In this document: piece by piece, positions 1-9,500 of the stretch
Layout of the letters: each line of letters begins with the position of its first letter
Numbering within the stretch: the stretch's first letter is position 1
Source: Pseudomonadota bacterium
GTDB lineage: Bacteria > Pseudomonadota > Gammaproteobacteria > Burkholderiales > Rhodocyclaceae
Assembly: GCA_018261905.1 (NCBI GenBank)
Contig: JAGTRU010000001.1
Coordinates: forward strand, 434,001 to 498,000
Reading direction: 5' to 3'
Length of the DNA stretch: 64,000 nucleotides
Made by a program: the position numbers and the translations under genes
Notes under the pieces: model-generated
The model's database searches: none
The model's input: the letters and a program-made list of their open reading frames with translations, nothing else
Told to the model about the DNA's origin: nothing

Positions 1-878
1 ATTTCTATCCGGGCAGCAGCATCCTGTCCTTCGGCACCGCCGGTTGCAACCTGAGTTGCAAGTTCTGCCAGAACTGGGATATTTCCAAGTCGAAGGACAT
101 GGACCGCCTGATGGACGAAGCCAGCCCGCAAGCCATTGCCAACGCCGCCAAGCGCCACGGCGCCGATGCCGTCGCCTACACCTACAACGATCCGGTCATA
201 TTCGCCGAATACGCCATCGACACGGCGCTCGCCTGCCGCGAACAGGGTATCCGCAATGTCGCGGTGACCGCCGGTTACATCCACCGCGCCCCGGCCCGCG
301 AATTCTTCGCCGTGATGGATGCCACCAATGTCGATCTCAAGGCCTTCACCGACTATTTCTACCACAAGCTCTGCGTCGGCCATCTGCAACCGGTACTCGA
401 CACCCTCGCCTATATTCGCCACGAAACCGACTGCTGGCTGGAGATCACCACCCTGCTGATTCCCGGCCACAACGACAACCCGGATGAAATCAAGGAACTC
501 GCTAGCTGGATAGTCCGCGAACTCGGCCCGGACGTGCCGCTGCACTTTACCGCCTTCCACCCGGACTGGAAGATGGCCGACCTCCCGGCCACGCCGCCCG
601 CCACCCTCAGCCTGGCCCGACGCATCGCCCGCGATGCCGGCCTGCTCCACGTCTATACCGGCAACGTCCATGACAGCGCCGGCGGCACCACCTTCTGCGC
701 CAATTGCCAGGCCGCCCTGATCGTCCGCGACTGGTACGACATCCAACATTACGAACTGACCGCCGACGGTCGCTGCCCGCATTGCCAGAGCCGCCTGAGC
801 GGCCGCTTCGGCCCGACCCTTGGCCACCACGGCAAGGCCTTCGGCCCGCAGCGCATTCCCGTTCGCCTGACCCGATGA
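1..878 (+). CDS. amrS: AmmeMemoRadiSam-system radical SAM enzyme (partial, 5' end outside window)
   Basis: The reading frame is open from base 3, so the start codon lies upstream of the window. The [4Fe-4S]/SAM motif is the CxxxCxxC at bases 45-68 (CNLSCKFC), followed by FCQNWDIS. The downstream text (AYTYNDPVIF, VTAGYIHRAP, DLKAFTDYFY) is typical of the AmrS/PflA-like radical SAM branch found with AMMECR1 and MEMO domain proteins. A C-terminal pair of CxxC motifs (CANC ... CPHC) suggests an additional metal site. The chemistry is not well defined from the family, so only radical SAM activity is claimed. The stop overlaps the next gene's start (ATGA), so the two are translationally coupled. 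Confidence 0.85.
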   Translation, partial: FYPGSSILSFGTAGCNLSCKFCQNWDISKSKDMDRLMDEASPQAIANAAKRHGADAVAYTYNDPVIFAEYAIDTALACREQGIRNVAVTAGYIHRAPAREFFAVMDATNVDLKAFTDYFYHKLCVGHLQPVLDTLAYIRHETDCWLEITTLLIPGHNDNPDEIKELASWIVRELGPDVPLHFTAFHPDWKMADLPATPPATLSLARRIARDAGLLHVYTGNVHDSAGGTTFCANCQAALIVRDWYDIQHYELTADGRCPHCQSRLSGRFGPTLGHHGKAFGPQRIPVRLTR

Positions 879-1468
879 ATCGCGCCATCACCATCCACAC
901 CCCGCACGGCCCGCTGCACGGCCAATTCGAACGCCCCGCCGCAGCCCACGGCCTGGTCTTGCTGGCCCGGGCGCACCACGCCCCGATCGACAGCTTCATC
1001 GCCGCCAATCTGGCCAACCGGGGTTACGCCATCCTCGGCATCGAATTGCTTTCCAGCCAGGAGGCACAATTCGTCGACGCCACACAAAACGTTCCGCGCC
1101 TCGCCCAGCGGCTGCTCGACATTCTCGACCTGATCCGTCACGACGATGACATGCGCGAGTTACCGCTGGCCATCTTCGCCACCGGCGACACCACCCCGGC
1201 CGCCATCCGCGCCGCCGCTCAGCGCGACTCCCAGGTCAAGGTCCTGGCCTGCCATGGCGGCATCATCGACCGCGCCGGCCGGCAATCCCTCAACCTCCTC
1301 GTCGCCCCGCTGCTCATGCTTTTCGACGCCACCGACGACTTCGCCCCGCCCGCCTTCCAGCGCGCCGCCAGCCACCTGGGTGGGGTGCATGAAATGCATG
1401 TCCTGAATCCCGGCGAAGACCCGGTGAGTCGGGTCGCGGCCTGGCTCGCCCTGCATTTGCCGGACTGA
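875..1468 (+). CDS. Alpha/beta-hydrolase-like protein with a degenerate nucleophile motif
   Basis: 197 residues, starting at the ATG that overlaps the amrS stop. The layout resembles small dienelactone-hydrolase-like proteins: an early [11 protein letters not shown] strand-turn, a central [12 protein letters not shown] segment where the nucleophile elbow should be, [17 protein letters not shown] for the acid strand, and GVHEMHVL where the catalytic His usually sits. The elbow has no GxSxG or GxCxG, so a classical Ser or Cys hydrolase is unlikely. No signal peptide or membrane segment is visible. Its coupling to amrS suggests a linked role, but none can be named. Family assignment is by pattern only. 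Confidence 0.55.
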   Translation: MNRAITIHTPHGPLHGQFERPAAAHGLVLLARAHHAPIDSFIAANLANRGYAILGIELLSSQEAQFVDATQNVPRLAQRLLDILDLIRHDDDMRELPLAIFATGDTTPAAIRAAAQRDSQVKVLACHGGIIDRAGRQSLNLLVAPLLMLFDATDDFAPPAFQRAASHLGGVHEMHVLNPGEDPVSRVAAWLALHLPD

Positions 1469-1485
1469 CTCGGGCGCCGCCGTGG

Positions 1486-1509
1486 CTGGCCGGCAACAGC
1501 GCCGGCCAG
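1486..1509. terminator. Hairpin between the amrS unit and upp
   Basis: A perfect 9-bp GC-rich inverted repeat (CTGGCCGGC / GCCGGCCAG) with a 6-base loop lies 18 bases after the stop at 1468. No T-run follows, so it is not a canonical intrinsic terminator. It could slow or protect the upstream mRNA end. The rest of the 1469-1598 gap shows no convincing promoter; a TATACA at 1546-1551 lacks a good -35 partner. Confidence 0.4.
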
Positions 1510-1598
1510 TGATGCCGCGTATCTGCTTCGACGTATGGGCGGGACTATACAAATCGATTAGTCTTCGGGTCTTGTCCCTACGTTCGCGAGGAGTCCCC

Positions 1599-2231
1599 AT
1601 GCCGGTAATTGAAGTCTGCCATCCGCTGGTCAAGCACAAGGTCGGCCTGATGCGCGAAGCCGAGATCAGCACCAAGAAATTCCGCGAACTGGCGGCCGAA
1701 CTGGCCCGCCTGCTGACCTACGAGGCGTGCGCCGATTTCGAGCTGGAAACGGTCAGCATCGAAGGCTGGGCCGGGCCGGTCGCCATCGACCAGATCAAGG
1801 GCAAGAAGGTCACCGTCGTGCCCATCCTGCGCGCCGGCATCGGCATGCTGGACGGCGTGCTCGATCTGATCCCGAACGCCAAGGTTAGCGTCGTCGGCAT
1901 CGCGCGCAATCACACGACGCTGATGCCCGAACCCTATTTCGAACGCTTCGTCGGCCAGCTCGACGAACGCCTGGCCCTGATCATCGACCCCATGCTGGCC
2001 ACCGGCGGATCGCTAATCGCCACTGTGGACATGTTAAAGCGCAAGGGTTGCCGGCATATCAAGGCACTGGTCCTGGTCGCCGCCCCGGAAGGCATCGCCG
2101 CACTGCAGGCGGCGCATCCCGAAGTGCACTGCTACACCGCCGCCATCGACAGCCATCTCAACGAGCACGGCTACATCATTCCCGGCCTCGGCGATGCCGG
2201 CGACAAGATTTTCGGGACCAAAGAAGCATGA
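1599..2231 (+). CDS. upp: Uracil phosphoribosyltransferase
   Basis: 210 residues, the usual length for this enzyme, which converts uracil and PRPP to UMP in pyrimidine salvage. The ATG at 1599 gives the canonical N-terminus ([19 protein letters not shown]) and follows a GAGGAG at 1588-1593. Family motifs are present: [13 protein letters not shown], the PRPP loop DPMLATGGS, and a C-terminal [13 protein letters not shown] that binds uracil. It overlaps uraA by 4 bases (ATGA), giving the classic salvage-transport operon. Confidence 0.97.
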   Translation: MPVIEVCHPLVKHKVGLMREAEISTKKFRELAAELARLLTYEACADFELETVSIEGWAGPVAIDQIKGKKVTVVPILRAGIGMLDGVLDLIPNAKVSVVGIARNHTTLMPEPYFERFVGQLDERLALIIDPMLATGGSLIATVDMLKRKGCRHIKALVLVAAPEGIAALQAAHPEVHCYTAAIDSHLNEHGYIIPGLGDAGDKIFGTKEA

Positions 2232-3463
2232 ATCCGCCATCCGACCCCGTCTGGCGCACCGCCCTGGCCGGTGCCCAAATCCTCTTCGTTGCCTTCGGCG
2301 CCACCGTGCTGGTGCCCTTGCTGACCGGGCTGAATCCCAGCCTGGCCCTGCTCGGCGCCGGTATCGGCACGCTCATTTTCCAGATCTGCACGAAACGCCA
2401 GGTGCCGATCTACCTCGGCTCCAGCTTCGCCTTCATCGCCCCCGTCATCTACTCGGTCCAGACCTGGGGCATGTCGGCGACGCTCGGCGCCCTGGCTTCG
2501 GCCAGCTTCTTCTACTACGTCGCGGCCGGCCTGGTGAAATGGCGCGGCGTCGGCTTCATCCACAAGCTGCTGCCGCCGGTGGTCATCGGCCCGGTAGTCA
2601 TGGTCATCGGTCTCGGCCTGGCCCAGGTCGCGGTCGGCATGGCCACCGGCAAGGCCGGCACAGCGCAGGTCGTGCCCTACGGCACGGCAATCGCCATCGC
2701 CGCCATTTCCTTGCTGGCGACCATGCTCACGGCCATCCGCGCCCGCGGCCTGTTGAAACTGGTGCCGATCCTGGTCGGCGTCGCCGTCGGCTACGTCGTT
2801 TCGCTCGTCGTCGGCATCGTCGATTTCAGCAAGGTGATTGACGCCGCGTGGATCGCCATGCCGCAATTCGGCCACCCGGAATTCAATCTGGCCGCCATCC
2901 TGTTCATGATTCCGGTCGCCATCGCCCCCATCGTCGAGCACGTCGGCGGCATCCTCGCCATCGGCTCGGTCAGCGGCAAGGACTATACCGAATCGCCCGG
3001 CCTGCACCGCACGCTGCTCGGCGATGGCCTGGCGGTCAATATCGTCGGCCTGTTCGGCGGCCCGCCGGTGACCACTTACGGCGAAGTCACCGGCGCCGTC
3101 ATGCTGACCCGCAACTACAACCCGGTGGTGATGACCTGGGCGGCCGGCCTGGCCATCCTGATGGCCTTCGTCGGTAAGTTCGGCGCCCTGCTGCAGACCA
3201 TCCCGCTACCGGTCATGGGCGGCATCATGGTCCTGCTCTTCGGCTCGATCGCCGGCATCGGCCTGAAGACGCTGATGGACGCCCGCGTCAATCTGGCCAG
3301 CGCCCGCAACCTGTGCATCGTCTCGGTCACGCTGGTCACCGGCATCGGCGGCCTGGCCGTAGACATCGGCAGTTTCTCGCTGCAGGGCATCAGCCTGTGC
3401 GGCGTGCTCGCCGTGCTGCTCAACCTGCTGCTGCCGCAAGAAGGAATCGGCGAAAGACTGTAA
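2228..3463 (+). CDS. uraA: Uracil permease (NCS2 family)
   Basis: 411 residues with about a dozen hydrophobic segments, an inner-membrane nucleobase:cation symporter of the NAT/NCS2 family. Recognisable pieces are [11 protein letters not shown], the family region [19 protein letters not shown] with the substrate-binding Glu in VEHVG, and [20 protein letters not shown]. The start overlaps the upp stop, so uptake and phosphoribosylation of uracil are co-translated. The pairing with upp supports uracil as substrate over xanthine or urate. Confidence 0.95.
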   Translation: MNPPSDPVWRTALAGAQILFVAFGATVLVPLLTGLNPSLALLGAGIGTLIFQICTKRQVPIYLGSSFAFIAPVIYSVQTWGMSATLGALASASFFYYVAAGLVKWRGVGFIHKLLPPVVIGPVVMVIGLGLAQVAVGMATGKAGTAQVVPYGTAIAIAAISLLATMLTAIRARGLLKLVPILVGVAVGYVVSLVVGIVDFSKVIDAAWIAMPQFGHPEFNLAAILFMIPVAIAPIVEHVGGILAIGSVSGKDYTESPGLHRTLLGDGLAVNIVGLFGGPPVTTYGEVTGAVMLTRNYNPVVMTWAAGLAILMAFVGKFGALLQTIPLPVMGGIMVLLFGSIAGIGLKTLMDARVNLASARNLCIVSVTLVTGIGGLAVDIGSFSLQGISLCGVLAVLLNLLLPQEGIGERL

Positions 3464-3531
3464 AGCGCAGCGCCGGAACCCGGCGCCCCGCCCCGCACAC
3501 CAACCCACGCCAGACCGCCGCCCCGAAAACC

Positions 3532-4308
3532 ATGTTCAAAAAATTCCGCATCCTGCTTCTGCTCCTCGTCCTTGCCACCGTAAGCCTCGGCGCCTGGCGG
3601 GCCAACAGTCGGCTGACCGCCTGGGAACACACCGTGCATGTCGCCGTCTATCCGGTGGCGGCCGATGACACGCCAGCGACCGCCCGCTTTATCAGCGACC
3701 TCAATAACGACAGCTTTGCCGATATCAGCCAATGGCTGCAGGTGCAAAGCAACAACTACGGGCGCACGGTACTGCAACCGGTCGATATCCGGCTGGCGCC
3801 GCCGGTCAGCAGCCAGCCGCCGCTACCGCCCAGCCACCCGAGCGCCCTCGACGCCGCGCTATGGAGCCTGAAGCTGCGCTGGTGGGCCTGGCGCCATGAT
3901 AAGACCAGCGGCCCGCAACCGCAGGTCCGCCTCTTCGTGCTCTTTCACGATCCCGAACTCAATGCCCGCCTCCCGCATTCGACCGGCCTGAGCAAAGGTC
4001 AGCTCGGCCTGATCCACGCTTTTGCCCATCGCCTGCAACGCCGGCAGAACAACGTCGTCATCGCCCACGAACTGCTGCACACCTTCGGCGCCAGCGACAA
4101 GTACGATCTCGCCACGCTGCAGCCCATCTACCCGCAGGGCTATGCCGAACCGCAACGACAGCCCCGCCTGCCGCAGCAGATGGCCGAAATCATGGGCGGG
4201 CGGACGCCGATCGACGAAGCGCACGCCGACATCCCGGGCGCGCTGGCGGCAACCCTGATCGGCCCGGAAACCGCGCAGGAAATCGGGCTGCTGCGCGCCG
4301 CCCGCTGA
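3532..4308 (+). CDS. Membrane-anchored protein with a metzincin-like HExxHxxGxxD zinc motif
   Basis: 258 residues. The N-terminus is one hydrophobic helix (ILLLLLVLATVSLGAW, about residues 8-23) after a basic start, so the rest is probably periplasmic. The key feature is H179-E-L-L-H183-x-x-G186-x-x-D189 in VIAHELLHTFGASDKYD, which matches the extended metzincin zinc motif with Asp as third ligand. Downstream is AEIMGG, a candidate Met-turn-like IMG. The middle has a Pro-rich stretch (PPLPPSHP). I do not recognise a named family. It stands between uraA and a PLP-enzyme gene, 68 bases after uraA, with no clear promoter of its own. Confidence 0.6.
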   Translation: MFKKFRILLLLLVLATVSLGAWRANSRLTAWEHTVHVAVYPVAADDTPATARFISDLNNDSFADISQWLQVQSNNYGRTVLQPVDIRLAPPVSSQPPLPPSHPSALDAALWSLKLRWWAWRHDKTSGPQPQVRLFVLFHDPELNARLPHSTGLSKGQLGLIHAFAHRLQRRQNNVVIAHELLHTFGASDKYDLATLQPIYPQGYAEPQRQPRLPQQMAEIMGGRTPIDEAHADIPGALAATLIGPETAQEIGLLRAAR

Positions 4309-4354
4309 AGACGTACGCTGTAGCCCTCCCCTACTCACCAGAGCGCCCAACCCC

Positions 4355-5563
4355 ATGTCAGCCCCCATCTCCTTCCCCCTTGGCGAGCAGACCACTGCCA
4401 TCCATGCCGGAGAAACGCCCGACCCCGTATCCGGCGCCTCGGCCCCGAATATCGTGATGTCCACCACCTTCGTCACCGATGCCGATGCCGGCTTTTCGGT
4501 CGAGGGCATGGAAGAAAACGAAAACTGGATCTACACGCGCTGGGGCAATCCCACCGTGCACCAACTGGAAGTCAAGCTTGCGGCGCTGGAACAGGCCGAA
4601 ACGGCCGTCGCCTTCGCCAGCGGCATGGGCGCCATCAGCGCCCTCCTGCTGCATACGCTGAAAGCCGGCGAGCATGCGGTGATCAGCGACGTGGCCTACG
4701 CCGCGCTGGCCGAAATGACCAACGAAATGATCCCGCAATTGAACATCGCGATCACCAAGGTCGACACCTCGTCGCTCGAAGCCATCGAACAGGCGATCCG
4801 CCCCAATACCCGGCTGATTTACATCGAAACGCCGTGCAACCCGCTGCTGCGCCTGACTGACATCGCCGCCGTCGGCCAAATCGCCCGGGCGGCGGGGGCC
4901 CGCCTCGCCGTCGATTCCACCTTCGCCACGCCCTTGGCCACCCGGCCGCTGCAACTCGGCGCCGATTTCGTCATCCATTCGCTGACCAAATACCTGGGCG
5001 GCCACGGCGACGCGCTGGGCGGCGTCATTCTCGGCAAGACGGCCGACCTGGCGCCGCTGCGCAAGAAGACCGCGATCCGCCTGGGCGGCGTCCTCAGCCC
5101 ATTCAACGCCTGGCTGATCATGCGCGGCCTGGCCACCTTCCCGCTGCGCATGCGGGCCCATGCCGACAATGCGCGGCAGGTGGCGCAATTCCTCGAAGGC
5201 CACCCGCAGGTCAAACAGGTGATTTACCCCGGCCGGCCCTCGCACCCGCAATACGAACTGGCCCGGCGGCAGATGAAGAACGCCTCCGGCATGCTCACCT
5301 TCCAGGTCGCCGACGGCCCCGCCCAAGCCCGAAAATTCGCCGAGAAACTGCAGATCATCCATTACGCGGTCTCGCTCGGCCATCACCGCTCGCTGATTTT
5401 CTACCTCAACTCGCAGGACCTGCTGGCAAGCTCGTTCAAGTTCGACACGCCGGCCCAGTTGGCCTCGTGGCGGGCCTTTGCCGGCGACGGCATCTTCCGT
5501 CTGTCGGTCGGCCTGGAAGATGCGGACGATTTGATCAGGGATCTGGAGCAGGCGCTGGCCTGA
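4355..5563 (+). CDS. Cys/Met metabolism gamma-family PLP enzyme (cystathionine gamma-synthase / methionine gamma-lyase-like)
   Basis: 402 residues, fold-type I PLP enzyme of the Cys/Met metabolism family. The PLP lysine is K212 in HSLTKYLGGHGD, the cofactor-binding Asp is D187 in AVDSTFATP, and YTRWGNPT (Y60-R62) supplies the phosphate contacts from the neighbouring subunit. The product could be cystathionine gamma-synthase, cystathionine beta- or gamma-lyase, O-acylhomoserine sulfhydrylase or methionine gamma-lyase. Sequence reading alone does not decide among them. It appears monocistronic. Confidence 0.85.
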   Translation: MSAPISFPLGEQTTAIHAGETPDPVSGASAPNIVMSTTFVTDADAGFSVEGMEENENWIYTRWGNPTVHQLEVKLAALEQAETAVAFASGMGAISALLLHTLKAGEHAVISDVAYAALAEMTNEMIPQLNIAITKVDTSSLEAIEQAIRPNTRLIYIETPCNPLLRLTDIAAVGQIARAAGARLAVDSTFATPLATRPLQLGADFVIHSLTKYLGGHGDALGGVILGKTADLAPLRKKTAIRLGGVLSPFNAWLIMRGLATFPLRMRAHADNARQVAQFLEGHPQVKQVIYPGRPSHPQYELARRQMKNASGMLTFQVADGPAQARKFAEKLQIIHYAVSLGHHRSLIFYLNSQDLLASSFKFDTPAQLASWRAFAGDGIFRLSVGLEDADDLIRDLEQALA

Positions 5564-5586
5564 ACCTGGAAACCTTACAGATGAGT

Positions 5587-5707
5587 CGCAGAGGAGCAGA
5601 GAAGAACGGGAAGATGGTGGCTTGCATCGTTTTTGCAGCCCCCTCAAAGGTCGGCTGAATAATCCGCGCCAGCCTCTACTTTTCCACAGTATCTCTGCGC
5701 CTCTGCG
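5587..5707. repeat. Short intergenic inverted-repeat element
   Basis: Two 16-base arms (5587-5602 and 5692-5707) are inverted repeats with one mismatch (cgcagaggagcagaga against the complement of tctctgcgcctctgcg). They enclose about 90 bases with no coding potential. The arm sequence resembles short dispersed intergenic repeats seen in other Rhodocyclaceae-type genomes, which is from memory. It lies in the 207-base gap 5564-5770 between two convergent genes, and nothing else is visible there. Confidence 0.5.
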
Positions 5708-5770
5708 GTTCAATTGTGTTTTTTGGCGGCAAAGCGCCACGTCGAAAAGCCAGGACCTCTCGGCCGACGT

Positions 5771-6358
5771 TCAGGCGTAAATGCTCAACGCCCCGCCAGC
5801 GTTCGCCGCCGTGGCTGCGCCGTAATACCGCTCGATCTTGGCATTGCTGGCGCCCGAACTGCCAGCCGCGCCGGATGGGTTGGCCTGCGTCTGTCGCTGC
5901 TGGGCGATTTCGGCGCTGGCCTGCTGCGCCATCTGGCCGGCCTGGGCGGCCACGGCTTGGTCCTGGGCCGAGGGATCGGCCGGCGCCATGGCGGCGGCGC
6001 GGATGCGCTGGGCACGTTGCAAGGTTTCCTGGGGCGTATTGCCGGCCGAGGTATCGATGTTGACCTCGCCGCCCACCGCGTAATTCACCCCGTCCGGCCC
6101 CTTCTGGTAGGAAAAGGAAGCGCCGGATGTCGCCAAGCCGCCGGCCGCCGCCAGATGCGCCTGTTCATGCTGACGAACTTCCCGATCCCGCGCCTTCAGT
6201 TTCCGGACCTCGGCTTCCTCGTCGGCACTCAACTGCCCGCTCTGCGTCGCCTTGCCGCCGGCCGGGGCAGATTTGTCCGCAGCCGCCGACGCCGTCGACC
6301 GCGCGGCGACAGACGGGACATAAAAACTGGCAGCAGAGCTTAAACCGGCGATATTCAT
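5771..6358 (-). CDS. Putative metalloprotease, SprA-related (CJM1_0395-like) family
   Basis: 195 residues from ATG 6358 (MNIAGLSSAAS). The core is RKLKARDREVRQHEQAHLAAAGG, which carries an HExxH motif (HEQAH) after a charged helix, then SYQKGPDGVNYAVGGEVNID. This order matches the SprA-related family of putative metalloproteases. The flanks are rich in Ala, Ser and Gln and look unstructured. No classical signal peptide is visible. The role is unknown; zinc-peptidase activity is a family-based guess. It is transcribed divergently from mfd. Confidence 0.7.
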   Translation of the reverse strand: MNIAGLSSAASFYVPSVAARSTASAAADKSAPAGGKATQSGQLSADEEAEVRKLKARDREVRQHEQAHLAAAGGLATSGASFSYQKGPDGVNYAVGGEVNIDTSAGNTPQETLQRAQRIRAAAMAPADPSAQDQAVAAQAGQMAQQASAEIAQQRQTQANPSGAAGSSGASNAKIERYYGAATAANAGGALSIYA

Positions 6359-6470
6359 GGTCTGCGTTAGTGAAAAAATAGAGCAACGGCCATCAGACTT
6401 CAGTTTAGCCAATAAGTGCCGTTCAGCCAGCAGCATACCCACCCGAAAAATCGCCCGCCGATGAAGGGGC

Positions 6471-6476
6471 TATAAT
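6471..6476 (+). promoter_or_regulatory. Candidate -10 element for mfd
   Basis: A perfect TATAAT lies 33 bases before the mfd start codon in the 150-base divergent gap 6359-6508. The -35 position (about 6448-6453) is a poor match, so activity is uncertain. Confidence 0.4.
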
Positions 6477-6508
6477 TCCTGCCCCGCAACGCTGCACCCC
6501 GCGCCCCC

Positions 6509-9500
6509 GTGTCCGCCCCAAAAAACCTGCTTGCCCTCGCCGCCCTGCCCCAGCCCGGCGCCCGTATCGATTTGCCGCTGCTCGCCGGTTCCGCCGACGC
6601 GCTGGCCCTCGCCGAACTTGCCACCGGCAATCGCGGCCGCCTGCTTGCCGTAGTCACCGCCAGCGCTGCCGACGCCCAGCGCCTGCTCGAGGAAATCCCC
6701 TGGTTCGCACCGGAGCTGAAGGTACGCCTGCTGCCCGACTGGGAAACCCTGCCCTACGATCATTTTTCGCCGCACCAAGATCTCGTTTCCGAACGCCTGG
6801 CCACCTTGTGGGCGGCCTTGCAGGGTGAAGTCGATATCCTGCTGGTGCCCGCGTCCACCGCCGTCAACCGCCTGGCGCCGCCCGAATTCATGGCCGCCTA
6901 TACCTTCGAATTCAAGAAAGGCCAGAAGCTCGACGCCGAGAAATTCCGCGGTCAGGTCACGCTGGCCGGCTACGCCCACGTCACGCAGGTCGTCTCACCC
7001 GGCGAATACTCGATCCGCGGCGGCCTGATCGACCTCTTCCCGATGGGCTCGCAACTGCCCTACCGGCTCGACCTGTTCGACGACGAAATCGAAAGCATCA
7101 AGACCTTCGACGTCGATACCCAGCGCACCGTCTATCCGGTCGCCGAAGTCCGCCTGCTGCCGGCCCGCGAATTCCCGATGGACGACAAGGGGCGCACGCA
7201 TTTTCGCCAGAGCTTCCGCGAACGCTTCGAGGGTGATCCGGCCAAGTCGGGCATCTACAAGGACATCACCACCGGCATTGCCAGCGCCGGCATCGAGTAT
7301 TACCTGCCACTGTTCTTCGATGAAACGGCGAGCATTTTTGCCTACCTGCCGAAAAACGCCATCTTCGTCACGCACGGCGATGCGCCAGCCGCCATCGCTG
7401 CCTTCTGGAACGACACCAAGTCGCGCTACAACATGCTGCAGGGCGACAAGTCCCGGCCGCTGCTGACGCCGGACGAACTGTTCCTGAGCGATGAAGCCTT
7501 CTTCACTGCCGCCAAGGCCTACGGCCGCCTGGCCATTGCCCGGAGCAGCGACGATTGCGCCGGCAAGCTGCCGAATGTCGCCATCGACCGGCGCAACGAA
7601 GAGCCGCTCGGCGCCCTGAAGAACCATCTCGCCAGCTTCAAGGGCCGCGTCCTGCTGCTGGCTGAAACCGCCGGCCGGCGCGAGACGCTGGCCGCGATGT
7701 TCGCCGAGCACGACCTCAAACCGACAGCCAGCGCCGACCTCGCCGGTTTCCTGGCGAGCGATGCCAAATTCGCGCAGGGCATCGGCCCGCTGCAAGCCGG
7801 TTTCACGCTCGACAAAATCGCCTTCATCACCGAAACCGAGCTGTTTGCCGGCACACCCCGGCGCACCCGGCGCGAAGCCGCACGCAAGGCGAGTTTCGAC
7901 AATTGGCTCAAGGACCTCACCGAACTCAAGGTCGGCGACCCGGTGGTGCATGAAAGCCACGGCATCGGCCGCTACTGCGGCCTGGTGCGCATGGATCTCG
8001 GCCTCGGCGAGCAGGAATTCCTCGAACTTCATTACGCGGGCGAGGCCAAGCTGTTCGTGCCGGTCGCCCAGCTGCACGTCATTTCCCGCTATTCGGGCGC
8101 TGATCCGGAAAGCGCGCCGCTGCACACACTGGGTTCCGGTCAATGGGAAAAGGCCAAGCGCAAGGCCGCCGAACAGGCACACGACACCGCCGCCGAACTG
8201 CTCGCGCTCTACGCCGCCCGCGCCGCCCGCCAGGGGCATGCTTTCGAATTCAAGGAAACCGATTACGAGGCCTTCGCCGACGGTTTCGGCTTCGAGGAAA
8301 CCAACGATCAGGCGACCGCCATTGCCGCCGTCATCGAGGATATGCGCTCGGGCAAGCCGATGGATCGTCTGGTCTGCGGCGACGTCGGCTTTGGCAAGAC
8401 CGAAGTCGCCCTGCGCGCCGCCTTCTGCGCCGTCGCCGGCGGCAAGCAGGTGGCCGTGCTCTGCCCGACCACCCTGCTCTGCGAACAGCATTACCAGACC
8501 TTCACCGACCGCTTTGCCGACTGGCCGGTCAAGATCGCCGAAATCTCCCGCTTCAAGACCGCCAAGGAAACGACACAGGCCCTGCAGGAACTGGCCGAAG
8601 GCAAGATCGACATCATCATCGGCACGCACAAGCTGATCGGCAAGGACGTCAAATTCAGGCAGTTGGGCCTCGTCGTCATCGACGAGGAACACCGTTTCGG
8701 CGTGCGCCAGAAGGAAACCCTGAAAGCCATGCGCGCCGAGGTCGATGTCCTGACCCTGACTGCGACACCGATCCCGCGCACGCTGGCGATGTCGATGGAA
8801 GGTCTGCGCGACTTTTCGGTGATCGCCACCGCGCCGCAAAAGCGCCTGGCCATCAAGACATTCGTCAGCACCTTCTCCGACGGCATCATCCGCGAAGCCG
8901 TGCTGCGCGAATTGAAGCGCGGCGGTCAGGTGTATTTCCTGCACAACGAAATCGACACCATCGCCAACATGCAGGAAAAGCTCGCCAAGCTCGTGCCCGA
9001 GGCACGTATCGTCGTCGGCCACGGCCAGATGAACGAGCGCGAACTGGAGCGCGTCATGCGCGACTTCACCGGCCAGCGCGCCAACGTGCTGCTGTGCACG
9101 ACGATCATCGAAACCGGCATCGACAACCCGCACGCCAACACCATCCTGATCAACCGTTCGGAAAAATTCGGCCTCGCCCAGTTGCACCAGTTGCGCGGCC
9201 GGGTCGGCCGTTCGCACCACCAGGCCTACGCCTATATGCTGGTGCAGGACGAAAAAGCGATGACCAAGCAGGCCAAGATGCGCCTGGAAGCCATCCAGGC
9301 CATGGAAGAACTCGGTTCCGGCTTCTTTCTGGCGATGCATGACCTGGAAATCCGCGGCGCCGGCGAGGTGCTCGGCGATAACCAGTCGGGCGAAATGCAG
9401 GAAGTCGGCTTCAACATGTACGCCGACATGCTCAACCGCGCCGTCGCCGCGCTCAAGCAGGGCAAGCACCTGGCCGCCGTCGACCTGACGCAGCCGCTCG

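Noticed and set aside
1546..1551. TATACA as a upp promoter -10
   Set aside because: No acceptable -35 at 16-18 bases; the nearest TTCGAC is only 13 bases away.
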